Translations under genes and position numbers: made by a program
Assembly: GCF_018603435.1 (NCBI RefSeq)
Contig: NZ_CP075682.1
Location: 62,001-126,000, forward strand
DNA length: 64,000 bases
Direction: 5' to 3'
Origin: Chryseobacterium sp. ZHDP1
Lineage (GTDB): Bacteria > Bacteroidota > Bacteroidia > Flavobacteriales > Weeksellaceae
Shown here: positions 18,716-28,590 of the stretch, piece after piece
Position numbering within the stretch: position 1 is the stretch's first letter
How the letters are laid out: each line of letters opens with the position of its first letter
Notes under the pieces: model-generated
What the model saw: the letters and a program-made list of their open reading frames with translations, nothing else
Databases searched by the model: none
Told to the model about the DNA's origin: nothing

Positions 18716-20074
18716 ATGAATTCTTTAATCGATAAATATAATATTCCCGGACCTCGTTACACTTCTTATCCTACCGTTCCTTATTGGGATGAAAATTCTT
18801 TCACTCCGGAATTGTGGAAGCAGAGTGTCATCCGAACATTCAAGGAAAGTAATGCAGAAGAGGGGATTTCCATATACATTCACCTTCCTTTTTGCGAGGC
18901 TTTATGTACGTTTTGCGCGTGTCACAAAAGGATCACAAAACAACACAGCGTTGAAATTCCTTATCTTGAAAGTGTTTTAAAAGAATGGCAGCTTTATCTT
19001 AAACTGTTTAATGAAAAACCAAAACTGAAGGAATTGCATTTGGGAGGCGGAACTCCCACTTTTTTCTCTCCGAAAAACTTAAAAACCTTACTGGAAGGAA
19101 TTTTTGAAACCGTAGAAATTGCCGAACATCAGGAATTTTCTTTTGAAGGGCATCCGAATAATACCACGAAAGAACATCTTCAGACTTTATACGATTTAGG
19201 CTTCAGAAGGGTAAGTTTTGGCGTTCAGGATTACGATCCGAAAGTGCAGAAAGCGATCAACAGAATTCAATCTTTCGAAAAAGTAAGAGAAGTAACGGAG
19301 TGGGCGAAAGAAATCGGTTACAGAGGAATCAGTCATGATTTGGTTTTTGGACTTCCTCATCAGACTTGGGAAGCTATGGAAAGCACCATCCGCAAAACGA
19401 TGGAATTAAAACCGGATCGATTGGCATTTTATTCTTACGCGCACGTTCCGTGGGTGAAAGGTGTCGGACAAAGAGGTTTTGATGAAAACGATTTGCCAAG
19501 TGGTGAAGAAAAACGCCGTTTGTACGAAGACGGTAAAAAATTACTGGAAGAATTAGGCTATATCGAAGTCGGAATGGATCATTTTTCTCTGGAACATGAC
19601 GATTTGTACCAATCTCTGATTCAGAAGAAATTACACAGGAATTTCATGGGTTATACTTCAAGTAAAACTCAGTTAATGGTTGGTTTGGGAATGTCTGCTA
19701 TTTCAGATTCATGGTATGCTTTTGCCCAGAATATAAAAACCGTGGAAGAATACCAGAAAATGGTGGAAGAAGGAGAAATTCCTGTCGTGAAAGGTCATAT
19801 TCTGAATGATGAAGATCTTACGGTAAGAAGACATATTCTGAACCTGATGTGTCAGTTGGAAACCACTTTTGACATCAATAATTCTTTTCCGGAGCTTGAA
19901 AATGCATTTGAGATGCTGAAAGAAATGGAAAATGATGAGTTGGTGGAAATTAACGGTCATCATATCCAGATTACAGAAAAAGGAAGAGCCTTTACGAGAA
20001 ATGTAGCAATGGTTTTTGATCTCAGAATGATGAGAAACAAACCGGAAACGAGAATTTTCTCGATGACGATATAA
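18716..20074 (+). CDS. hemN: oxygen-independent coproporphyrinogen III oxidase
   Basis: 452 aa. Radical-SAM enzyme that decarboxylates coproporphyrinogen III to protoporphyrinogen IX in haem synthesis. N-terminal PRYTSYPTVPYW and YIHLPFCEALCTFCACHKRIT with Cys60, Cys64 and Cys67 of the CxxxCxxC iron-sulfur site are diagnostic of true HemN rather than HemW; GGGTPTFF and the full C-terminal HemN domain are also present. Monocistronic with a bidirectional terminator after it. Confidence 0.95.
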   Translation: MNSLIDKYNIPGPRYTSYPTVPYWDENSFTPELWKQSVIRTFKESNAEEGISIYIHLPFCEALCTFCACHKRITKQHSVEIPYLESVLKEWQLYLKLFNEKPKLKELHLGGGTPTFFSPKNLKTLLEGIFETVEIAEHQEFSFEGHPNNTTKEHLQTLYDLGFRRVSFGVQDYDPKVQKAINRIQSFEKVREVTEWAKEIGYRGISHDLVFGLPHQTWEAMESTIRKTMELKPDRLAFYSYAHVPWVKGVGQRGFDENDLPSGEEKRRLYEDGKKLLEELGYIEVGMDHFSLEHDDLYQSLIQKKLHRNFMGYTSSKTQLMVGLGMSAISDSWYAFAQNIKTVEEYQKMVEEGEIPVVKGHILNDEDLTVRRHILNLMCQLETTFDINNSFPELENAFEMLKEMENDELVEINGHHIQITEKGRAFTRNVAMVFDLRMMRNKPETRIFSMTI

Positions 20075-20091
20075 TATTTTTTAAATAAATC

Positions 20092-20127
20092 AAAAAGCCT
20101 CAGTCCATTTTTGAAGTGAGGCTTTTT
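20092..20127. terminator. bidirectional terminator between hemN and sugar dehydrogenase
   Basis: AAAAAGCCTCA / TGAGGCTTTTT, 11-bp perfect arms and a 14-nt loop between convergent genes. Confidence 0.82.
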
Positions 20128-20140
20128 AGCTGTCTGAAAT

Positions 20141-21505
20141 TTATTTAATTATTATTTTTTTGCTGTAAGATTTTTCATTTCCTGAATTTAAGTTGATAAA
20201 ATAAACTCCTGCAGGAATCCCCGAAATATTGACGCTGTTGTCACTTTCAATTTTTCCCTGTTCTAAAACCTTTCTTCCTTCAAAACTGATGATTTCAACT
20301 GTTGTGTTTTTATCTTTTACACCCTCGATGAAAACCTTTTTCGAAGCAGGATTAGGGTAAACCTTGATTTGGTTTGAAAGGTCATTTTCCTGAACTCCCA
20401 AAGTGGTAGTCGTAATTCTGAAAATCTTACCGCTAGTAACAGCAGCTACAAAAAGCTCATTCTGATTATTCACGCCGAATGTTGAAAAATTATTGCCTGA
20501 AAAAGCAGAAGTCCACGTGATCGAATCATCGGAATTCAGACTGCCGATCTGCGTGGAGCAGTAATCTGCAAAAAAATATCTTCCCTGTAGCGCCGGAAAC
20601 TGTGTCCCTCTGTAAACATAACCTCCCGTTATCGAACATTTTCCTCCCGAATGATCATAAGCTGCAACTGGAAAAGTCATTGTTGATTGTGCGGCGCATC
20701 CTGTCGTATTGTAGGTATTGTTGCCTTCGTAACACCGCCATCCGTAATTAATTCCTGCCTGTGTTAAAGGCATTCTGTTGATTTCTTCAATTTGTCCCTG
20801 TCCCACATCCGCAATCATTACATTACCTGAAACGGTATCAAAATTAAACTTCCATGCATTTCTTAATCCGTAAGCCCAGACTTCATCGGCTCCGTCAATT
20901 CCTACAAAAGGATTTCCGGTAGGGATATTGTAGGCTCCTGTGGAATTAATATCCAACCTCAGTAATTTACCCAAGAGAGAATTTTTATTCTGGGCATTAT
21001 TATTTGGATCGCCGCCGCTTCCGCCATCGCCTGTAACGATCCACAAATATCCGTCCGGTGCAAAATGAATACTTCCGCCATTATGGTTATCAAAAGGTTT
21101 AGGTAGATTCAGAATAATTTTTTCACTTGCAGGATCGGCAACATCAGGATCGGTGGAACTTCTGGTATATCTGGCTACGGTAATATTTCCGCTGGTATCA
21201 TTGTAATACACAAAAAAATACCCGTTTGAAGGGTATTGCGGGTGAAAGGCCAGTCCGAGAAGTCCTCTTTCGCCTCCGTAAGTGATTTTTGAGCTGATGT
21301 TTAAAAAATTAGCAGAATTTACTGTTCCGTCCGATTGTAAGATTTTAATGATTCCGTTTTGCTGAACAACAAACATCCGGCTGTCGTTCGCGTGGGCAAT
21401 TTCTACGGGTGCCGTAAACCCGGTCGCAAATTCTTCCAGAGTAATGCTTTGGGCATTCAGGATGAGAGAAGAAAAAATACCTGCGTAAAAAAGTAGTTTT
21501 TTCAT
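20141..21505 (-). CDS. PQQ-type sugar dehydrogenase-like beta-propeller with T9SS sorting domain
   Basis: 454 aa. Signal peptide (residues 1-18), then a GSDH/YliI-type propeller: RGLLGLAFHP, KPFDNHNGGSIHFAPDG, WIVTGDGGSGGDP and WAYGLRNAWKF are typical of soluble aldose/glucose dehydrogenases. The last about 75 residues (VYPNPASKKVFIEG ... IIIK) form a type A T9SS C-terminal domain, so it is predicted to be exported to or past the cell surface. The electron acceptor and true sugar are unknown, and PQQ binding is inferred from the family only. Confidence 0.87.
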   Translation of the reverse strand: MKKLLFYAGIFSSLILNAQSITLEEFATGFTAPVEIAHANDSRMFVVQQNGIIKILQSDGTVNSANFLNISSKITYGGERGLLGLAFHPQYPSNGYFFVYYNDTSGNITVARYTRSSTDPDVADPASEKIILNLPKPFDNHNGGSIHFAPDGYLWIVTGDGGSGGDPNNNAQNKNSLLGKLLRLDINSTGAYNIPTGNPFVGIDGADEVWAYGLRNAWKFNFDTVSGNVMIADVGQGQIEEINRMPLTQAGINYGWRCYEGNNTYNTTGCAAQSTMTFPVAAYDHSGGKCSITGGYVYRGTQFPALQGRYFFADYCSTQIGSLNSDDSITWTSAFSGNNFSTFGVNNQNELFVAAVTSGKIFRITTTTLGVQENDLSNQIKVYPNPASKKVFIEGVKDKNTTVEIISFEGRKVLEQGKIESDNSVNISGIPAGVYFINLNSGNEKSYSKKIIIK

Positions 21506-21683
21506 AATATTTTGATATTTAGTGTATTAAATCTGAATGAAAATTCCATACCAATGAACCATTGAAAAATTCATTAAAATACCACGAAATAATTATTAAA
21601 TCTTAAATGAAAATAAGAATGCCGATATATCTGAAAATAAACGATTTCTGTTGTTAAAAATTCATAAAATACAAGAAAATGAT

Positions 21684-21691
21684 TATATTTG
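21684..21691 (+). promoter_or_regulatory. promoter -7 box of secDF
   Basis: TATATTTG fits TAnnTTTG, 29 nt before the secDF ATG. The -33 element is not clear. Confidence 0.4.
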
Positions 21692-21720
21692 CCGACTTAA
21701 TTTAACGTAGTTATAACAAA

Positions 21721-24633
21721 ATGCAAGGAAAAGGACTTATTACAATTGTTGCTATTGTACTAGGGTTAATTTGCTTAAATGAGCTATTACCAACATGGTA
21801 CGCCAGCAAAATTGAAAAGCAGGCGACTGCTATTGCAGGAGACAATCCGGAGAAGTATCAGAAAGAAATTGCAAAACTTTCTAAGGATACTCTGAATCTG
21901 GGATTCACTAAACTTTATTACACAAAAGCCAAAGACAAGGAAATGAAACTTGGTCTTGACCTTAAAGGGGGGATCAACGTTCTTTTGGAAATCAACCAGA
22001 GAGATCTTGTGAATGATCTTACAGGGTATTCTACAAATCCGATCCTTATTGAGGCTTTAAACAAAACAGATGAAGTTCAGAAGAATTCTACAAAAGCTTA
22101 CATCGACAATTTCTTCGATCAGTTCGATGCAATTAACAAAAACAAGGGTACAAACCTGAAGTTGGCAGATCCGGAACTTTTCGGAAATACAACGCTTACT
22201 GAAGTGAAGTACAACACGCCTGATGATCAGGTAAAAGCAATTGTTAAAAGAAAGATCGATGCATCTGTAGGAACCGCTTTTGAGGTAATCAGAACCAGAA
22301 TTGATAAGCTTGGAGCCATCCAGCCGAACGTTCAGAGAGTTCCGGGAACTGCAAGGATTTCTGTTGAAATGCCGGGGATGAAGGATATCGATAAAGTAAA
22401 GAAAATGCTTCAGACTTCTGCAAAACTTCAGTTCTGGGAAGTACAGCAATCTCCTGAGGTTTATCCTTATTTCCAGACATTAGCTACCATGATCGCTGCA
22501 AAAGGAGATTCTATGGGAGTTGCAAAAAATGTAAACTTGATGAATATCTTGCAGGGTGGAAAATCTATGAGCCAAAGTGCTGTAGGAAGCGTAAAATTGT
22601 CTGATACCGCTGTTGTAAACAAAATTTTAAACAGCAAAGTTGCACAGTCTTTACGTCCTGCAAACATTAAATATACCCAGTTTATGTGGGGATATAAGCC
22701 GGAAGCTTCCGATGCTGAAAGCTTAGTATTATATGCCATCAGAGGAAATATCAACCAGAAAGCTCCGGTAGATGGTGCTGTAGAAAGTGCAAACATCGGC
22801 TATGATGAGTTGAGCAGAGTAGTGGTAGATATGCAGATGGATTCTAAAGGAGCTAAAGAATGGAAAACATTAACAGAGAAAAACGTTGGAAAACCTGTTG
22901 CTGTAACACTTGATGGCAGAGTTTACACTGCGCCGAACGTTGTAGGTGCTATTCCAAATGGTAGAACTCAGATTTCTGGGAACTTCTCTCAGGAGGAAGC
23001 AAAAGAACTGGTTGACGTTTTAGGAGCGGGTAAATTACCGGCAGGAGCAAAAGTAGTTCAGGCTACGGTTGTTGGTCCGTCTTTAGGTCAGGAATCGATT
23101 GATGCAGGGTTAATGTCGTTCATGATTGCCTTTGCGATTATTATCGTTTACATCATTTTCTACTACGGTGGAGCAGGTGTTTATGCAGTAATTGCCATGA
23201 TCATCAACTTATTCTATATTTTCGGTATTATGGATTCGGGCGACTTTACGCTTACGCTTCCGGGTATCGCGGGTATCGTTTTAACAATGGCAGTTGCTGT
23301 TGATACAAACGTTATCATTTACGAAAGAACAAAAGAAGAATTATTCGCAGGAAAAAGTATTCTTGAAGCATATAAAGATGGTTTCAAACACGCATTGAAT
23401 GCGATTATCGATGGTCACACAACTACATTCTTAACGGCTGTTGTATTGTTCTTCTTCGGAACAGGACCTATCAAAGGTTTTGCATTGACCTTGATGATCG
23501 GGGTTGCAATGACCTTATTCACGTCCGTATTGCTTTCAAGAGTAATGATCTTCTCAAGGCTGTCTAAAGGAAAAGGACTTTCTGTATGGACTCCGGCAAC
23601 GAAAAATCTATTCAGAAACACATGGATCGATTTTATCGGGAAAAGAAAATATGCATACATTTTCTCAGCTGTTTTAACGATTGCTTGTATCATTTCAATT
23701 GCAACACACGGTTTCAAATACGGTATCGACTTTACAGGTGGTAGAAACTATGTGGTAAGATTTGATAAAGATGTAAAAGCGGAAGATGTTGAAGACAAAT
23801 TAGTCGCTTTATTCAAAACGGAAGACGGTAAAAACTCTTCTGTTGAAGCTAAAACTTTCGGAAGCAACAACCAGGTAAAGATCTCTACAGATTACCTTAT
23901 CGAAGACGAATCTTTAAAAGCAGATCAGGTAATTGAGCAAAAATTATATGAAGGTTTAAAATCAAACTTACCTGCAGGAACAACGTTGAAAGATTTCAAA
24001 TCTGCAGATAAAGAGCATGCAGGAATTATTTCTTCTGAGAAAGTTGGACCTTCTGTAGCTGATGATATTCAGACTCACGGTATCTACGCTGTTTTAGGAG
24101 CTTTAGGAATTATCTTTATCTACATTTTACTAAGATTCAGAAAATGGCAGTTCTCTTTGGGTGCGGTTGCTGCATTATTCCACGATGCGATCATTATTTT
24201 GGGATCATATTCATTGCTTCACAAGTATATGCCTTTCAATATGGAGATCAATCAGGACTTCATTGCTGCGATTCTTACTGTACTGGGTTATTCAATTAAC
24301 GATACCGTAATTATTTTCGACAGAATCAGAGAATATTTAAGAGAGAAGAAATCATTAACATTAGCAGGATTATTTGATGATTCTATTTCAAGTACTTTGG
24401 GTAGAACATTCAACACCTCATTTACAACAATTCTTGTAATTCTGGCAATCTTCATTTTCGGTGGAGATAATCTTAGAGGATTTATGTTTGCCATGTTAAT
24501 CGGTATTGGTTTCGGTACGTATTCATCCATCTTCGTGGCATCCGCAATTGCCTACGACTTCCTGAAAACAGGAAAAGAAGATGAAGTACATGGTAAATCA
24601 ACAACCAACAAAGAAGTACTTGCTTCAAAATAA
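21721..24633 (+). CDS. secDF: fused protein translocase subunit SecDF
   Basis: 970 aa. A single polypeptide joins SecD (about residues 1-620) and SecF (about 640-955), the usual Bacteroidota arrangement. It uses the proton gradient to pull proteins through SecYEG. Seen: N-terminal membrane helix, LGLDLKGGINVLLEI of the SecD P1 domain, the AVDTNVIIYERTKEE transmembrane motif, then HGFKYGIDFTGGRN opening the SecF half and GYSINDTVIIFDRIRE. Own promoter and terminator; not next to yajC. Confidence 0.95.
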   Translation: MQGKGLITIVAIVLGLICLNELLPTWYASKIEKQATAIAGDNPEKYQKEIAKLSKDTLNLGFTKLYYTKAKDKEMKLGLDLKGGINVLLEINQRDLVNDLTGYSTNPILIEALNKTDEVQKNSTKAYIDNFFDQFDAINKNKGTNLKLADPELFGNTTLTEVKYNTPDDQVKAIVKRKIDASVGTAFEVIRTRIDKLGAIQPNVQRVPGTARISVEMPGMKDIDKVKKMLQTSAKLQFWEVQQSPEVYPYFQTLATMIAAKGDSMGVAKNVNLMNILQGGKSMSQSAVGSVKLSDTAVVNKILNSKVAQSLRPANIKYTQFMWGYKPEASDAESLVLYAIRGNINQKAPVDGAVESANIGYDELSRVVVDMQMDSKGAKEWKTLTEKNVGKPVAVTLDGRVYTAPNVVGAIPNGRTQISGNFSQEEAKELVDVLGAGKLPAGAKVVQATVVGPSLGQESIDAGLMSFMIAFAIIIVYIIFYYGGAGVYAVIAMIINLFYIFGIMDSGDFTLTLPGIAGIVLTMAVAVDTNVIIYERTKEELFAGKSILEAYKDGFKHALNAIIDGHTTTFLTAVVLFFFGTGPIKGFALTLMIGVAMTLFTSVLLSRVMIFSRLSKGKGLSVWTPATKNLFRNTWIDFIGKRKYAYIFSAVLTIACIISIATHGFKYGIDFTGGRNYVVRFDKDVKAEDVEDKLVALFKTEDGKNSSVEAKTFGSNNQVKISTDYLIEDESLKADQVIEQKLYEGLKSNLPAGTTLKDFKSADKEHAGIISSEKVGPSVADDIQTHGIYAVLGALGIIFIYILLRFRKWQFSLGAVAALFHDAIIILGSYSLLHKYMPFNMEINQDFIAAILTVLGYSINDTVIIFDRIREYLREKKSLTLAGLFDDSISSTLGRTFNTSFTTILVILAIFIFGGDNLRGFMFAMLIGIGFGTYSSIFVASAIAYDFLKTGKEDEVHGKSTTNKEVLASK

Positions 24634-24657
24634 CTTATACTACAATAAATAAGAATA

Positions 24658-24688
24658 AAAGTCTTCCGATTTCGGGAGGCTTTTTTTG
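24658..24688 (+). terminator. terminator after secDF
   Basis: CTTCCG / CGGGAG stem (one G-T pair) followed by TTTTTTT, 25 nt after the stop. Confidence 0.7.
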
Positions 24689-24780
24689 TGGATATTGAAA
24701 ACTTCTCCTTAGAATTTTTATTCTTTTAAATTCTTTATTTAATCAGGAGTTATTTCCTGCTTTCCGCACTCGCTATTTTA

Positions 24781-24831
24781 TAGTTTTGGCTTTGGGGGCG
24801 CGGCGAAGCCGCGCCCCCAAAGCCAAAACTA
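24781..24831. repeat. perfect 24-bp GC-rich hairpin with GAA loop
   Basis: Within the 356-bp gene-free stretch 24634-24989. Left arm 24781-24804 and right arm 24808-24831 are perfectly complementary, with only GAA between them. The core GGGGGCGCGGC is far more GC-rich than its surroundings. The flanking text (TTATTTCCTGCTTTCCGCAC before, GCTGCAATCAGGACTAGGG after) looks like part of a larger repeat. No ORF is present. Confidence 0.8.
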
Positions 24832-24955
24832 AAAAATGAGCTCACACAAATGCTGCAATCAGGACTAGGGTTGCAGTCGGAAAAATTCCTGTCACACAAA
24901 AACATGAAATCTCCAATTACAACAACAAATAGTATTCAATAAATAATTAATATCA

Positions 24956-24982
24956 TTTGAAATCATTATTTTTCTAATTTTG
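24956..24982 (+). promoter_or_regulatory. promoter of the Tet-like MFS gene
   Basis: TTTG at 24956-24959 and TAATTTTG at 24975-24982. The 15-nt spacing is shorter than usual. The ATG lies at 24990, very close to the expected transcription start. Confidence 0.4.
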
Positions 24983-24989
24983 CAGGTGT

Positions 24990-26222
24990 ATGGAAAACTC
25001 TAGAAAAAAAGCAGCAATCGGCTTCATTTTTATTACATTGCTGATTGATATTACGGGGTGGGGAATCATCATTCCGGTGGTTCCGAAGCTTATTGAAGAA
25101 CTTATTCATAGTAACATAAGTGAGGCAGCAAAATATGGAGGCTGGCTTGGTTTTGCGTATGCGTTTACGCAATTTATTTTCTCTCCGATTGTAGGAAATC
25201 TCAGTGATAAATTCGGGCGCAGACCCATTATTCTGATCTCGCTTTTCGGTTTTTCAATAGACTACATCTTTTTGGCTTTGGCTCCTTCCATTGTCTGGCT
25301 GTTTTTAGGCCGCGTTATTGCGGGAATTACAGGCGCAAGTGTAACTACGGCGAGTGCTTATATCGCGGATATTTCTACAGATGAAGACCGTGCAAAAAAC
25401 TTCGGACTCATTGGAGCTGCTTTCGGACTGGGATTCATCATAGGTCCCGTTTTAGGCGGTCTTTTGGGAGAATATGGTTCCAGAGTTCCTTTTTATGCGG
25501 CTGCAGGATTATGTCTGCTAAATTTCCTTTACGGATATTTTATCCTTCCCGAAAGTTTAGATAGAGATAAAAGAAGAGATTTCAACTGGAAAAGAGCAAA
25601 CCCAGTCGGTTCTTTTAAATTTTTAGGAAAACATCCCGAAATCTCAGGTTTAATAGTTTCTTTGATCTTAATTTATATCGCAGGACACGCCGTACAAAGC
25701 AACTGGAGCTTCTTCACCATGTATAAATTCAACTGGAATGAAAGAATGGTAGGAATTTCTTTAGGAGTGGTTGGTTTGCTTGTCGGTTTGGTTCAGGGAG
25801 GTTTGATCCGATGGACAACGCCCAGACTGGGAGAAGAAAAAAGTATTTATTACGGTCTTGCTTTGTATGCATTCGGGATGCTTCTCTTTGCATTTGCCAC
25901 ACAAGGCTGGATGATGTTTGCATTTTTAGTTCCTTATTGTTTAGGAGGAATCTGCGGACCGGCTTTGCAGTCGGTAATTACGAAAAGTGTTCCTGCTAAT
26001 GAGCAAGGAGAATTGCAGGGTGCACTAACAAGTCTGATGAGTGCCACTTCAATTATCGGTCCTCCGATGATGACGAATTTATTTTACTTTTTCACCCACG
26101 ACGAAGCTCCTTTCAAATTTTCGGGTGCGCCTTTTTTCTTAGCTTTCATTTTAATGACGATCAGTGTGATTATTACTTATATTAATTTCAGGAAAAAAAA
26201 TATCAAAAAAGAAGAACTGTAG
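24990..26222 (+). CDS. MFS transporter, Tet/TCR-like drug:H+ antiporter
   Basis: 410 aa with 12 predicted membrane helices. [15 protein letters not shown] in TM1 and the loop 2-3 motif [14 protein letters not shown] are typical of the DHA1 Tet family; motif C lies in [16 protein letters not shown]. The family pumps tetracycline or other drugs outward, but chromosomal Flavobacteria homologues are mostly uncharacterised, so resistance should not be assumed. The C-terminus is Lys-rich (KKNIKKEEL). Confidence 0.85.
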   Translation: MENSRKKAAIGFIFITLLIDITGWGIIIPVVPKLIEELIHSNISEAAKYGGWLGFAYAFTQFIFSPIVGNLSDKFGRRPIILISLFGFSIDYIFLALAPSIVWLFLGRVIAGITGASVTTASAYIADISTDEDRAKNFGLIGAAFGLGFIIGPVLGGLLGEYGSRVPFYAAAGLCLLNFLYGYFILPESLDRDKRRDFNWKRANPVGSFKFLGKHPEISGLIVSLILIYIAGHAVQSNWSFFTMYKFNWNERMVGISLGVVGLLVGLVQGGLIRWTTPRLGEEKSIYYGLALYAFGMLLFAFATQGWMMFAFLVPYCLGGICGPALQSVITKSVPANEQGELQGALTSLMSATSIIGPPMMTNLFYFFTHDEAPFKFSGAPFFLAFILMTISVIITYINFRKKNIKKEEL

Positions 26223-26409
26223 CCTACATTTAAAGAAAGAATTATTACATAGTTTCAATAATATAAAACAATGTTTTTGTGATGTAATTGTTTAATTATC
26301 TTATATTTACATAGATTTGATTATTTGAATAATTTTTAATACAGCTTAATATTTTATTAAAAGTTAATATTTAACATCCAATTTCGTATATCTTTCGTAA
26401 TTTTACAGT

Positions 26410-26754
26410 ATGGAATTAAGCATTGGAGAAATGGCACTGATTGCCATAGCAATCGTTGTATTATTCGGACCGGATAAACTTCCTCAGATTGCACGCGACT
26501 TGGGTTCGGGTGTAAGAAAAATGCGTGGCGCAGTGGAAGACATCAAAACCGAGATCATGAAAGAAACAGACAATCCTGTTTCTGAGATCAAGCGCGAAAT
26601 TGAGAAAGTAAAAGATGCTGCAAAAGATTTCAATCCGATGAATGATATTCAGAAAGATATCCTGAACGAACCTCAGACATCTCAGGCATCCAATGAACCT
26701 CCAAAACCAAAACCTTCTGAAGACGAAACCTACGAAGGTCCTGTAAGCAGATAG
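26410..26754 (+). CDS. tatA: twin-arginine translocase subunit TatA/TatB
   Basis: 114 aa. One N-terminal helix (ELSIGEMALIAIAIVVLFGPDKLPQ) with the FGP hinge, then an amphipathic helix and a charged tail rich in Glu, Lys and Pro: the TatA/B layout. Pore-forming part of the Tat export system. Its partner TatC is not in the window. First gene of a tight operon: 1 nt separates its stop from the PAP2 ATG. TatA and TatB cannot be told apart here with certainty. Confidence 0.9.
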   Translation: MELSIGEMALIAIAIVVLFGPDKLPQIARDLGSGVRKMRGAVEDIKTEIMKETDNPVSEIKREIEKVKDAAKDFNPMNDIQKDILNEPQTSQASNEPPKPKPSEDETYEGPVSR

Positions 26755-26755
26755 A

Positions 26756-27322
26756 ATGGAGGAGATCATTCAGGAAGATAAAAAAGTCTTTTTGTTTCTC
26801 AATAATCTGGGAGACCAATCTTTTGACCAGTTTTGGCAGCTCATTTCCAGTACATGGATCTGGATTCCTCTTTATATTATTTTCTGTTATTTTTTATTCA
26901 AAAATTACAAACTAAGATCATTGGTTTTTATATTGATCTTTGTAGGTATTGGTGTAGCGGTTTCGGATCAGCTTGCCGGTGTTTTCAAATATGGCGTTGC
27001 CAGATTAAGACCTTGTCATGACCCCACATTAGAACATCACATGAGAATTGTGAAATGTGGCGGACAGTACGGTTTTTACTCTGCTCATGCTTCCAATACA
27101 TTTTTTCTGGCAACTTATTTAAGTATTTTATTAAAAAAGAATCTTAAATGGTTTCCTTATGTTATATTTGTATGGGCGGCAGTAGTTGCATACAGCCGCA
27201 TTTATTTAGGAGTGCATTTCCCGATAGATATTTTGGTGGGGGCGTTTGTTGGATCTTTATTGGGAGTGGTTTTCAGTGCGCTCGCAAAAAAAGTAATCAA
27301 CAAACAAAAAATAACTTCATGA
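26756..27322 (+). CDS. PAP2-family membrane phosphatase
   Basis: 188 aa with about five membrane helices. The three acid-phosphatase motifs are seen: KYGVARLRP (KxxxxxxRP), YSAHAS (the PSGH equivalent, with Ala in place of Gly) and SRIYLGVHFPIDI (SRxxxxxHxxxD). Likely dephosphorylates a lipid phosphate such as undecaprenyl pyrophosphate or phosphatidylglycerol phosphate; substrate not determined. Its TGA overlaps the ATG of the next gene (ATGA). Confidence 0.9.
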   Translation: MEEIIQEDKKVFLFLNNLGDQSFDQFWQLISSTWIWIPLYIIFCYFLFKNYKLRSLVFILIFVGIGVAVSDQLAGVFKYGVARLRPCHDPTLEHHMRIVKCGGQYGFYSAHASNTFFLATYLSILLKKNLKWFPYVIFVWAAVVAYSRIYLGVHFPIDILVGAFVGSLLGVVFSALAKKVINKQKITS

Positions 27323-28134
27323 AAAAATCTTTATTCCTTTTAGCAACAGTATTTACTTCATTCAATCTTAACGCACAGGACAAAAAAATAGCTGAAGACT
27401 GCTTTCAGAAAGCGGACTATAAATGTGCGGAAGAACAATATTCTAAACTGGCTCAGAGTGAAAGAATCCAGAAATTACAGTCGGAATATTACAACAATTT
27501 AGGAACTGCCCAGAGAAGACTTGGCAAAACTTCATTGGCTTTTAAATCTTACGAATCCGCCTTAAAAGCAAATCCTATGTCTGCTGCTGTATACGCCAAT
27601 TTAGGCTCAATTCACGGACAGAAAGGAAATAAACAGGCAGCAATCTATTATCTTAACAAAGGGCTTCAGATTGAGCCTGAAAACGCAGATATTTACCTTA
27701 CCCGTTCCAAAGTCTACGAAAGTTTAGGCAAAAAAGATCTTGCCATGAAAGATCTGAACCAGATTCTTACGTTTGCACCCGATAATATTTATGCAAGAAC
27801 CGGACTCGCAAATCTGAAAAAGAACAGCGGAGATCTTGAAGGTGCTTTAAAAGATTACAACCAGCTTATCTCCGAAAAACCTGAATCTTTACTGTACAGT
27901 GGAAGAGGAGACGTTTATTTTAGGCTGAAAAAAAACAAAGAAGCTCTTGCGGACGTTAATAAAGCGATTTCTATAGATCCGAAATTTGCTCAAGCTCATG
28001 TGAACAAAGCTCTGATTTTATTTGAAACAGCAAAGCCTAAAGAAGCATGTGCAAGTTTAGATAAAGCAGTAAGCTTAGGATATGAAAAGCCTTTATTGAT
28101 GGATTATTATTCTAAATGTGAGGTTAAAAAATAA
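27319..28134 (+). CDS. secreted TPR-repeat protein
   Basis: 271 aa from the ATG at 27319, which overlaps the PAP2 stop. An in-frame upstream extension inside PAP2 is rejected because the signal peptide (KKSLFLLATVFTSFNLNAQ) begins exactly here. About six tetratricopeptide repeats fill residues 30-260 (for example AAVYANLGSIHGQKGN and ADIYLTRSKVYESLGK). Predicted periplasmic scaffold; partners unknown. Confidence 0.85.
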   Translation: MKKSLFLLATVFTSFNLNAQDKKIAEDCFQKADYKCAEEQYSKLAQSERIQKLQSEYYNNLGTAQRRLGKTSLAFKSYESALKANPMSAAVYANLGSIHGQKGNKQAAIYYLNKGLQIEPENADIYLTRSKVYESLGKKDLAMKDLNQILTFAPDNIYARTGLANLKKNSGDLEGALKDYNQLISEKPESLLYSGRGDVYFRLKKNKEALADVNKAISIDPKFAQAHVNKALILFETAKPKEACASLDKAVSLGYEKPLLMDYYSKCEVKK

Positions 28135-28328
28135 ATTTTAATCATTAATAGATTATGCCTCTTTAGCTTAAAAAACTTAATAAAATCAATTTATTGATTT
28201 CTTAATTCCTTAATCAAAATCACTCTAACCAGCTTAATTTCTTAATGTTAAATTAAGAAAAAGCTATACAACTTTTATTAGCAATATTTGAAAAGGCTCT
28301 AACAACAAAATAGATAGAAATGCAATTG

Positions 28329-28352
28329 AAACGGATCAGATGATCCGTTTTT
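28329..28352 (+). terminator. possible terminator
   Basis: AAACGGATCA / TGATCCGTTT with a 2-nt gap and following T-rich tract, 195 nt after the TPR gene in the 456-bp gene-free stretch 28135-28590. Confidence 0.55.
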
Positions 28353-28360
28353 ATTTTTAA

Positions 28361-28530
28361 ATCTTTAAACTTTTATTTAATCGTGAAACTTTATTTAAAG
28401 CTAGTGGCTGCAAATGAAAAAGGTACAGTTTTAAAAAATCTTCGATTTTTATTCTTTTAAATTCTGATTATTGCAGTATAACGGTCTTTTGCAGCTTTTG
28501 CGGTTTATTCTAAAATTAGTTTAACAAGTT
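28361..28530. repeat. AT-rich dispersed repeat, copy 2
   Basis: Shares GATTTTTATTCTTTT, ATTCTGATTAT-GCAGTATA, TCTTTTGCAGCTTTTGCGGTT and a following AAAATTAG with the copy at 18372-18576. The left end is degenerate. It fills most of the 28135-28590 gap; no gene seen there. Confidence 0.5.
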
Positions 28531-28590
28531 TTTATATCAATAGCAGAGTTTAGTAAAACTTAATTATTTTTGAACCCTTAAAAATAAGTC

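Noticed and set aside
24990..26222. Tetracycline resistance determinant
   Set aside because: Family match to Tet-like MFS is clear, but drug specificity cannot be read from sequence and no mobile context is present.
27148..27318. Upstream extension of the TPR gene
   Set aside because: It overlaps PAP2 in another frame, and a proper signal peptide begins at 27319.
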